DNA of 5,659 nt from an uncultured Akkermansia sp. (lineage in GTDB: Bacteria > Verrucomicrobiota > Verrucomicrobiia > Verrucomicrobiales > Akkermansiaceae), in assembly GCA_947585525.1 (NCBI GenBank), contig CANPXA010000122.1, positions 1 to 5,659 of the forward strand. Direction: 5' to 3'. Position 1 is the stretch's first letter, and each line of letters opens with the position of its first letter. Shown one piece after another: positions 1 to 4,547 of this stretch. Both the position numbers and the translations under genes were made by a program. Under the pieces are notes generated by a model, which saw only the letters and a list, made by a program, of their open reading frames with translations, was not told where the DNA came from and searched no databases.

Positions 1-657
1 GGCATCCTGGCCGTTCTCATCACGGCTATCATCTACGCACGGAAACAACACCTCTCCATACCCGCAGTTTGCGATGGTCTCGCTATCGTCTGTCCCATCG
101 GTCTCTTCTTCGGACGAGTCGCCAACTTCATCAACGGGGAACTCTATGGTCGCATCTGTGCAGCAGACTCCGTGCTGGCGATGAAGTTTCCGCAGGAATT
201 TCTCTCCTTCTCCGCCGAACAGAGGGGGGCTATCCTGCAGGCTCTCTCCTCACAACCCGGATCACCCCTCGCCGAACCTTCCTCCGGTGGTCTGTTCTTC
301 GAAGATATCCTGCGTCTTGTTCGCGAAAACGATGCTTTTCGCAATGGTCTCGGAGAATACCTGAATCCGCGCTACCCCTCGCAACTCTTTGAAGCATTCG
401 GGGAAGGACTTCTTATTTTCGTGATTCTCATCATTCTTCGTCTGACATGGAGACACGCACCCGCCGGGATATTCAGCGCGCTGTTCTGCTTTCTCTACGC
501 AGCTGCCCGCATCTTTACAGAGTGCTTCCGTGAACCGGACGCGCCTCTGTGGGGGAGCATCACACGTGGACAATACCTCTCCTTTGCCGTCATTGCACTG
601 GGCTGCATCTTCCTCGTTTTTTCCTACCGCTCCGCCAAGCATCTCCGGCCGAAGTAG
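1..657 (+). CDS. lgt: Prolipoprotein diacylglyceryl transferase (Lgt), 5'-truncated by the window
   Basis: Lgt is an inner-membrane enzyme that moves diacylglycerol from phosphatidylglycerol to the lipobox cysteine of prolipoproteins, the first step of lipoprotein maturation. The reading frame is open from base 1, so the true start lies outside; 218 residues are visible before the TAG at 655-657. The family signature G-R-x-[GA]-N-F-x-N-x-E-x-x-G is matched exactly by GRVANFINGELYG at visible residues 38-50 (bases 112-150). Further on, PRYPSQLFE corresponds to the conserved PRHPSQLYE segment, and ARIFTECFREPD to the C-terminal arginine-containing block. Hydrophobic segments follow the signature, as expected for a multi-pass protein. 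The stretch between the signature and PRYPSQLFE is about 75 residues, longer than I recall for E. coli Lgt, which suggests an enlarged periplasmic region. The gene converges on tRNA-Asp. Identity is secure; only the N-terminus is missing. Confidence 0.96.
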   Translation, partial: GILAVLITAIIYARKQHLSIPAVCDGLAIVCPIGLFFGRVANFINGELYGRICAADSVLAMKFPQEFLSFSAEQRGAILQALSSQPGSPLAEPSSGGLFFEDILRLVRENDAFRNGLGEYLNPRYPSQLFEAFGEGLLIFVILIILRLTWRHAPAGIFSALFCFLYAAARIFTECFREPDAPLWGSITRGQYLSFAVIALGCIFLVFSYRSAKHLRPK

Positions 658-701
658 TCCTTCAACTTCACCCCCTGTTCGTAGAACGCATGGGGTGCAT
701 C

Positions 702-740
702 AAAAAACCGGCGTGCCCTCCCTCTTGGAGAACACGCCGG
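702..740 (-). terminator. Intrinsic terminator of the tRNA-Asp unit
   Basis: A perfect 8-bp GC-rich stem, CCGGCGTG at 708-715 with CACGCCGG at 733-740, is followed on the minus strand by a run of six T (complement of A at 702-707). It begins 5 bases past the tRNA 3' end, so it should end the tRNA-Asp transcript. There is no T-run on the plus-strand side, so it is not a canonical terminator for lgt. Confidence 0.88.
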
Positions 741-744
741 AGAA

Positions 745-819
745 CGAAGCGGACGAGGCTTGAACTCGCGACCTCAGCCGTGACAGGGCTGCGCTCTAAC
801 CAAACTGAGCTACCGCTCC
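745..819 (-). tRNA. tRNA-Asp(GTC)
   Basis: The minus strand folds into a complete 75-base cloverleaf. The acceptor stem is GGAGCGG with CCGCTTC, including one G-T pair. The D arm is GCTC/GAGC with a 10-base loop. The anticodon stem is CAGCC/GGCTG with loop CTGTCAC, giving anticodon GTC. A 5-base variable loop follows, then a T stem GCGAG/CTCGT around loop TTCAAGC. The discriminator base is G73, which is expected for aspartate tRNAs. CCA is not encoded (TTC follows), so it must be added by tRNA nucleotidyltransferase. The gene has its own promoter upstream and its own terminator just downstream. I saw no second copy of its 3' end in the window that would suggest an att site. Confidence 0.96.
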
Positions 820-850
820 ATCCACATCGCGTCACCGCGAATGCGGAGGC

Positions 851-879
851 ATTTTACAGATAACCCCGCGTGTTGGCAA
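851..879 (-). promoter_or_regulatory. Sigma70-type promoter of tRNA-Asp
   Basis: On the minus strand, TTGCCA (874-879) and TAAAAT (851-856) are separated by exactly 17 bases, five of six matches to consensus in each box. The start site would fall near 844, giving a leader of about 25 bases before the mature tRNA. The bases just after the -10 box, GCCTCCGC, form a GC-rich discriminator. This is typical of stringently controlled stable-RNA promoters, so growth-rate control is a reasonable inference. Confidence 0.75.
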
Positions 880-925
880 GCCTTTTTTCTTTTTTTCTTC
901 GTGAAAAGTGAAACACGGGGCGCTG

Positions 926-964
926 GGCGCCTTGCGGCGCCTATTTACGATTTTCGATTTTGGA
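926..964 (+). repeat. Stem-loop plus heptamer array, copy A
   Basis: GGCGCC-TTGC-GGCGCC (926-941) forms a 6-bp hairpin. After two bases come three tandem 7-base units, TTTACGA, TTTTCGA and TTTTGGA (944-964). Comparable hairpin-plus-heptamer arrangements occur at 1265-1305, 1392-1443 and 5475-5516, with different stem sequences but a similar heptamer. Confidence 0.7.
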
Positions 965-1074
965 TGCTCACGCGCGCTTCGCGCGGGGGAGGTGAAGCAA
1001 ATGCGGAGCGGAATTCCGAAATAGAACGTGATGAGTAGTTAGAAAGCGGCGGGAAGAGGCACCCAGCGGAGCCT
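944..1074 (-). repeat. Repeat element, left inverted copy (about 130 bases)
   Basis: Read on the minus strand, this unit contains in order an AGGC...GCCT stem-loop (1057-1074), TTTCTAAC, GGAATTCC, a CGCGCG-type GC hairpin, and degenerate heptamers ending in ATCGTAAAT. The copy at 1290-1415 on the plus strand has a stem-loop, TTTCTAAC, GGAATTCC, a GC hairpin and heptamers in the same order at nearly the same spacing. The two copies have diverged but align by eye over their full length. No ORF or transposase lies inside, so a small non-autonomous or REP-like element is the best description. Confidence 0.65.
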
Positions 1075-1104
1075 GTTTACGGTAGTTGCTTATCAAAGAA
1101 AACC

Positions 1105-1133
1105 GCAGCAGGTTCGCCCTGCTGCTGTTTTTT
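1105..1133 (+). terminator. Strong intrinsic terminator, no assigned gene upstream
   Basis: A perfect 8-bp stem, GCAGCAGG (1105-1112) with CCTGCTGC (1118-1125), closes a 5-base loop. It is followed by TG and a run of six T (1128-1133). An A-rich stretch just 5' (1097-1102) would give a weaker T-run on the other strand, so it might work both ways. No gene ends here: lgt stops about 450 bases earlier, beyond a convergent tRNA. It may be the relic of a lost gene or RNA. Its position directly before the group II intron fragment matters, because class C group II introns are known to insert just after terminator hairpins. Confidence 0.85.
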
Positions 1134-1135
1134 GG

Positions 1136-1264
1136 GTACGTCAGGCATGATATGCAACTGGGGTGAAAGTCCCCAAGATCCGCTGACAGGGCGGAATCAA
1201 ATAGCCAAAGGCAACTGCGTCACAGCAATGTGGGGTGGGGAAGAAGCCGGAGGCGAAACACAGA
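1136..1264 (+). mobile_element. Group II intron 5' fragment (domain I only, truncated)
   Basis: The stretch carries landmarks I recognise from the 5' part of bacterial group II introns, in the right order. It starts with GTACG (1136-1140), close to the GUGYG 5' consensus. A TGGGG/CCCCA hairpin around TGAAAGT follows (1159-1175), then CTGACAGGG, then AGCCAAAGGCAAC (1203-1215), then GAAGAAGCCGGAGGCGAAAC (1240-1259). The match then stops and heptamer repeats begin at 1265. No reverse transcriptase/maturase ORF and no domain V-like 34-base hairpin are present in the window, so this cannot self-splice as it stands. It begins two or three bases after a terminator T-run, the usual site of class C introns. 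The 3' boundary is approximate. A structured RNA of another kind that shares these motifs is possible but less likely. Confidence 0.75.
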
Positions 1265-1305
1265 CATCGTAAATCGTAATTCGTACATGAGCGCCGTCAG
1301 GCGCT
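1265..1305 (-). repeat. Stem-loop plus heptamer array, copy B
   Basis: Three tandem 7-base units on the plus strand, CATCGTA, AATCGTA and ATTCGTA (1265-1285), lie next to a 6-bp hairpin AGCGCC-GTCA-GGCGCT (1290-1305). Read on the minus strand this has the same order as copy A, hairpin first and heptamers second. The array begins exactly where similarity to the group II intron ends, so it marks the truncation junction. Confidence 0.7.
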
Positions 1306-1415
1306 TTGCCCCTTTCTAACCAACCTTTCGCATTGCTTCTGGAATTCCGTTTCGCTACTGCTCTGCTGGAACCCGCGCCCCCGGCGCGCTAAAATCCAAA
1401 TCGTAAATCGTAAAT
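1290..1415 (+). repeat. Repeat element, right inverted copy (about 126 bases)
   Basis: The order is the AGCGCC/GGCGCT hairpin, CCTTTCTAAC, GGAATTCC (1341-1348), a GCGC-rich hairpin around 1374-1389, then heptamers AATCGTAAATCGTAAAT. This mirrors the minus-strand copy at 944-1074. The two copies flank 215 bases holding the terminator and intron fragment. The repeat ends against the 3' end of the DUF1232 gene. Confidence 0.65.
1392..1415 (-). repeat. Heptamer array, copy D
   Basis: Plus-strand units AATCGTA and AATCGTA follow a degenerate unit one base short, and end in AAAT at 1415. On the minus strand the array follows at once on the 9-bp hairpin 1416-1443, again hairpin first and heptamers second. 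Confidence 0.65.
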
Positions 1416-1443
1416 GGCAAACGCTTTTCCTAATGCGTTTGCC
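1416..1443 (-). terminator. Perfect 9-bp hairpin spanning the DUF1232 stop codon
   Basis: GGCAAACGC (1416-1424) pairs exactly with GCGTTTGCC (1435-1443) around a 10-base loop that contains the TAG stop (1430-1432). In the operon mRNA this hairpin would close over the last codons. After it comes ATTTACGATT, which is U-rich at best, so it is not a canonical intrinsic terminator. It may instead act as a 3' stabiliser or belong to the repeat. No other operon terminator is visible. Confidence 0.45.
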
Positions 1444-1681
1444 CCGGGGGAGGGGGTTCTCGGTGAGAATTGATCCACCATGCAACTAGGGTGAGCACAC
1501 CAAAATCGTCCAACCAGCCCACAAGAGGGAAGAAAAACTCCGGGAAAATATCCAGTGGGAGGACGACGTAGGCAACGGCCAGCACCGCAAGGATTTTGTT
1601 GCGTGTAGTCCAGAGCGTCCCGCGTCTTGAGGTTTCAAAGCTGTGCCGGGCTTTTTGGAGCTTTTCCTGTATTTTTTGCAT
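1430..1681 (-). CDS. Small DUF1232 (YkvA-like) membrane protein, 83 aa
   Basis: The core GWLDD motif and its partner PLDIFPEFF (residues 42-59) match the DUF1232 pattern P-x-D-x-I-P-[DE]...G-x-x-D-D. Hydrophobic segments at about 29-50 and 51-70 could form a membrane hairpin, with a positively charged N-terminal helix (residues 1-28). The biochemical function of the family is unknown to me. I start it at ATG 1681; the open frame extends upstream to 1852, but that part lies wholly inside the preceding gene and looks like shadow coding. From 1681 the overlap with the upstream gene is 47 bases in another frame, so translational coupling is likely. The bases before the ATG are pyrimidine-rich (CTCTCTCCTCCC), with no Shine-Dalgarno. 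The stop lies in a perfect hairpin at a repeat boundary, so the C-terminus (PPPPGQTH) may have been reshaped by repeat insertion. Confidence 0.8.
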   Translation of the reverse strand: MQKIQEKLQKARHSFETSRRGTLWTTRNKILAVLAVAYVVLPLDIFPEFFFPLVGWLDDFGVLTLVAWWINSHREPPPPGQTH

Positions 1682-2273
1682 GGGAGGAGAGAGAAATTTT
1701 GCGGCTTCCAGAGGAGCTTTTCTTTTTCTTCGTGTGAGACGAGCGGCGTCTGCGCGAGGAATAGCGGTCAGTGTGTTTCTTTTGGAGCCAAAGGGCGAAG
1801 ATAGATGAGGCGCGAATCTGCACAGCCGAGGCTTCTGACACAGTCTCTGCAACCCGTGTCATTTTGGTCAGGATTGTGGCGTATTCTTGAGCGTCTTCGA
1901 CCAACTGTGCTTCATCCAGCAATTCATCGAGCTCGATGAGATCGCGGTAGCAGCGCATCCAGTCCTGCTCGGTGGTAGCAGGTAGAGTTTGCATGATGCT
2001 CTCAGGGAGGGAATCAAGACGTCTTTCGATGCGACGCAGGAGGCGTTGGGACAGTCTGTCTTTTTTAGAGAGGGTAGCGGCGGCAACAAGGTGACGCAGG
2101 TGGCTATCCAGGTCCCCGTGCGCAGCGAGGACATCAACAGGTACGTAGCCGGAATGAGGATCCTCTCGGTGACGGCAGGCTACAGAGCAGAAGAGATTTT
2201 TCAAGGCTTCCGCACGCTTGGTAGGGGTGAGAGATTCCTGCTCAAAAAGCAGTGTTTGTTTTCTGCTTTCCAT
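1635..2273 (-). CDS. Helical protein of unknown function with a highly basic Ser/Lys/Arg tail, 212 aa
   Basis: I do not recognise the family. Residues about 15-165 are rich in Leu, Glu, Arg and Ala and look mostly alpha-helical, with a possible helical-bundle or coiled-coil region (RLSQRLLRRIERRLDSLP; DLIELDELLDEAQLVEDAQ). There is no signal peptide or membrane segment, so it is probably cytoplasmic. Residues 170-205 form a low-complexity tail with RRRR and KKKK clusters separated by serines, resembling tails that bind nucleic acid or other polyanions; this is inference from composition only. Start ATG 2273 lies 21 bases after the preceding stop, which fits an operon, but the leader (TTTTTCCCCCCGAC) has no Shine-Dalgarno. 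The tail DNA is also read in a second frame by the start of the DUF1232 gene. Confidence 0.75.
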   Translation of the reverse strand: MESRKQTLLFEQESLTPTKRAEALKNLFCSVACRHREDPHSGYVPVDVLAAHGDLDSHLRHLVAAATLSKKDRLSQRLLRRIERRLDSLPESIMQTLPATTEQDWMRCYRDLIELDELLDEAQLVEDAQEYATILTKMTRVAETVSEASAVQIRASSIFALWLQKKHTDRYSSRRRRSSHTKKKKSSSGSRKISLSSHAKNTGKAPKSPAQL

Positions 2274-2294
2274 GTCGGGGGGAAAAATGTAGAG

Positions 2295-3383
2295 TTAGAG
2301 GGAATCGAGCGTGGAAATGTAATCATCAAAAGCCCGCTGGGGTGTATTTTTCTCCTTGGATGCAGGGACAGGATCCGTGGGAGAGGACTGTTGATCGGAG
2401 GAAGCGAGGGAGGCATTGGTTTGCTGCTCTCCCTGTTGGGGCGAGGAAACATCGCTGCCTCCTTCGGGGAGAGAATCGGGAGAAGATTGGTTGGTGGCTA
2501 CGGAAGAGTTTTCCTCCGTTTCTTCGACCCTTGGCCAGACAGATTCACGATCAGGAAGGTTAAAATTGGCGAGGTGTTCCCGGTCAGTCAGCAGCTTCTT
2601 GACGACCGAGATCCGACCGGTATGGTACACCTTACCCTTGCGTACAATGCAGAATGCCGAGGAGAAAACAATGGGGTTGCAGTTTGAGCTAAAAAAAGCC
2701 TTGTAATGGGAAGAAGAACGGTCGGAGAGGAGGCTGCAATAATGGGGGGAGCCCTTGATATTTTTCATGATCAACTCGGCCATCTCCCCATCGGTGAGGT
2801 TTCCTTTAACGAGGCGGAACTCGATATGTTCCACACGGGGAAGCGTAAGATCCAAGTCAATGTCAACGATACCTTTATGCTTCCTGTTGTTGCCGGATGA
2901 ATCGTGGGTATGCTCGATACGGAAGCGCAGGTGAGTTCCGCGCCAGCTGGTAAATTGCAAGGAATCCCTATAATTGGAGACGAAGTGGGAGAGAATACTG
3001 TCCACGAAATTGTACGAGGTTTGATCTACCTTGAGGGGAACGGCGTAACTGACTTCTTTTCCGGCAAACGGGATGAGCTTTGAGCGAGCCGAGAACAAGT
3101 CAGCGAGGCGCTGAGCCGTCTCTTCCGCAAGAATCTTTTTGGGAGCCGTGATGAAGAAAATAGAGATTGGGTCGGAGGGGTTCGGGCTGTGGGGCACAAT
3201 TACAGAGCAGTCGTCTATCCGAAAGAGGTAGCAACTCCCGTTTTCAACTCCGTGTGGGAACATCGTTGCCAACTCCTTGTAGGGAATAACTTTTTCCGCC
3301 GCGTATAAAGAACTCCCCCAGCCACCGACCAGAAGACCGTACAGAGAGAGAACCAGAGAAGCTATGAATGTACGAAACGGCAT
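2295..3383 (-). CDS. Secreted protein of unknown function, 362 aa
   Basis: A clear Sec signal peptide opens the protein: a basic start (MPFR), a hydrophobic core at about 5-24 and an SLYA|AEK cleavage site near residue 28. There is no lipobox cysteine, so it should be soluble periplasmic or surface-exposed. Residues 30-285 look like a globular domain with alternating hydrophobic strands (VDIDLDLTLPRVEHIEFRLV) and five cysteines at 51, 59, 216, 235 and 245. Residues 286-350 are a disordered linker rich in Ser, Gln, Pro and Glu, ending in a short helix-like QRAFDDYISTLDSL that might be a docking or tail motif. I recognise no family. It starts 17 bases after the kinase stop. No Shine-Dalgarno is present; the leader is CCCACTCCTGCACG. 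The other secreted protein of the operon has a similar size and signal, but I saw no convincing similarity between them. Confidence 0.8.
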   Translation of the reverse strand: MPFRTFIASLVLSLYGLLVGGWGSSLYAAEKVIPYKELATMFPHGVENGSCYLFRIDDCSVIVPHSPNPSDPISIFFITAPKKILAEETAQRLADLFSARSKLIPFAGKEVSYAVPLKVDQTSYNFVDSILSHFVSNYRDSLQFTSWRGTHLRFRIEHTHDSSGNNRKHKGIVDIDLDLTLPRVEHIEFRLVKGNLTDGEMAELIMKNIKGSPHYCSLLSDRSSSHYKAFFSSNCNPIVFSSAFCIVRKGKVYHTGRISVVKKLLTDREHLANFNLPDRESVWPRVEETEENSSVATNQSSPDSLPEGGSDVSSPQQGEQQTNASLASSDQQSSPTDPVPASKEKNTPQRAFDDYISTLDSL

Positions 3384-3400
3384 CGTGCAGGAGTGGGGGA

Positions 3401-4543
3401 TTAGTCCTTGTACGAGCGAATGAGCTTGCGGATGTGTCGCTCCATCAGGGGAAGGTGGGTCCGAATGCTTTTGGCAAGGGTGAGTTGGTTGCGCGCGCGC
3501 ACGAGGTTGTGTTCCGGATAATCAATGCGGAAGTATTTATCGCCGTCCAAGTAATCGGTGAGGAAGCGAATGGCTATCTCTGTGGTAATAAGCCAGCCTG
3601 AGAAGGCAAGCATATCGACTTCAGTCTTGGTGAGGAAATCATGAGTTGCGTCGAGGTACCCCTCCGCGAGGGACTCGAAAAAGGGCATCTGCATCTCCAC
3701 TTTGCTCAAATCCGCCTCATCCTCGCTCGCTATGCAGGTAGCGGTACGTACCATATCCCCAAAATCATAGAGAGACAAGCCGGGCATCACCGTGTCCAGA
3801 TCCACGACACAGACTGCACTGTCCGTTTCCTCATCGAGCATGACGTTGTTGATCTTTGTATCATTATGAGTGATGCGGGTAGGGAGTTCACCACTGCGCT
3901 GCATTTCAACGAGCTTGCCGAGCTCGGGAACCCAGGAGCGAATGAGCTCGAGTTCTTCTTGACAGTTTTGGACGCGGTTGAGGAGGTCGGCGGAGACACT
4001 CTGCTCCAAGGACTCGTAGCGCTTAGGGGTGTTATGAAAGTCGGGGATTGATTCGCGGATATCCTCCGGATTCATATCCGAGACAAGTTCCTGAAAGGAA
4101 CCGAAGGCATAGCCGGCCTGGTAGGCCTGTCGTGTATTTTCGACAACATCGTAGGTATGGGTTCCTTCAATATTGTTGTAGCAACGCCACATTCCACCTT
4201 CTTCCGGGAGGTTGATGTAACTACGTCCGCCACGTGCCGGGTAGAGAGTGAGAGTCTGGCCTGCCGCATTTTTTCTGCGTCGCAACACCTTCCACGTGAT
4301 GTGTCTCGTCACCTTCTCCACATTTTTCATCACGAGCGCAGGATCTTTGAAAACGTAGTCATTGATGCGCTGCAGGATGTAGCGGTCAACGTGTCCATCA
4401 TCCGCACGGTAGCAGGCGCGATAGGTTGTATTGATGTGACCGTTACGCAATTCCTCGCCGTAGAGGAAATCACCATTGATGGCGAACTGGTCACCGATAC
4501 GGGCTATACGTTCGGCGACTTTGCCTTCACTAAGTTGGCTCAT
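3401..4543 (-). CDS. NahK-like sugar kinase, aminoglycoside phosphotransferase fold, 380 aa
   Basis: This is a cytoplasmic APH/choline-kinase-fold phosphotransferase. The nucleotide-binding N-lobe shows NGHINTTYRA (34-43) and YILQRINDYVFKDPALVMKN (55-74), motifs I associate with N-acetylhexosamine 1-kinases and relatives in gut bacteria. The catalytic loop is THNDTKINN (225-233), with catalytic Asp228 and Asn233, and the metal-binding segment is VVDLDTVMPG (246-255), probably through Asp248; LYDFGD follows. Relatives such as Bifidobacterium NahK make N-acetylhexosamine 1-phosphate from ATP in mucin and milk-glycan salvage; some homologues carry the misleading label mucin desulfatase. The exact substrate is not readable here, and no lacto-N-biose phosphorylase or epimerase lies alongside. 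I start at ATG 4543 (MSQLSEGK), 4 bases after the upstream stop; the longer frame to 4651 would overlap that gene by about 100 bases and adds a non-conserved leader. GAGAAG lies about 8 bases upstream as a weak Shine-Dalgarno. Confidence 0.88.
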   Translation of the reverse strand: MSQLSEGKVAERIARIGDQFAINGDFLYGEELRNGHINTTYRACYRADDGHVDRYILQRINDYVFKDPALVMKNVEKVTRHITWKVLRRRKNAAGQTLTLYPARGGRSYINLPEEGGMWRCYNNIEGTHTYDVVENTRQAYQAGYAFGSFQELVSDMNPEDIRESIPDFHNTPKRYESLEQSVSADLLNRVQNCQEELELIRSWVPELGKLVEMQRSGELPTRITHNDTKINNVMLDEETDSAVCVVDLDTVMPGLSLYDFGDMVRTATCIASEDEADLSKVEMQMPFFESLAEGYLDATHDFLTKTEVDMLAFSGWLITTEIAIRFLTDYLDGDKYFRIDYPEHNLVRARNQLTLAKSIRTHLPLMERHIRKLIRSYKD

Positions 4544-4547
4544 CGGA

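Larger units (their letters stand above)
820..1429. other. Gene-free repeat and mobile-element mosaic
   Basis: About 600 bases lie between the tRNA and the DUF1232 stop without a credible gene. They hold the tRNA promoter, a pyrimidine-rich plus-strand tract at 882-900, two inverted copies of a roughly 130-base repeat (944-1074 and 1290-1415), an intrinsic terminator (1105-1133), a group II intron 5' fragment (from about 1136) and three heptamer arrays. The short open frames here have no recognisable protein features and run through hairpins and repeats. The stretch 1083-1104 is unexplained. Confidence 0.8.

Noticed and set aside
708..740. The hairpin as a terminator for lgt
   Set aside because: The T-run is only on the minus-strand side, and the hairpin lies right behind the tRNA; on the plus strand it lacks a T-run.
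745..819. tRNA-Asp as the attachment site of an integrated element
   Set aside because: No integrase gene and no repeated copy of the tRNA 3' end was found in the window.
841..1038. A 65-codon plus-strand open frame
   Set aside because: It runs through the tRNA promoter, a T-rich tract, hairpin A and the repeat; its product is low-complexity and has no initiation signal.
1136..1264. Cobalamin-type riboswitch, because of GGGGTGAAAGTCCCC and GCTGACAGGG
   Set aside because: The surrounding order (AGCCAAAGGCAAC, GAAGAAGCCGGAGGCGAAAC) fits group II intron domain I better, the usual B12-box core is not seen, and no transport or biosynthesis gene follows.
1265..1415. CRISPR array, because of repeated ATCGTAA units
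   Set aside because: The units are 7 bases in direct tandem without spacers of constant length, and no cas gene is present.
1430..1852. A 140-aa version of the DUF1232 protein starting at 1852
   Set aside because: Its first 57 residues lie wholly within the 212-aa gene, are Arg/Pro-rich without family similarity, and have no initiation signal; the domain needs only the start at 1681.
1989..2687. A 232-codon plus-strand open frame
   Set aside because: It lies antisense to the 362-aa and 212-aa genes, shows no recognisable domain and looks like an artefact of their codon use; the minus-strand products have a signal peptide and coherent operon spacing.
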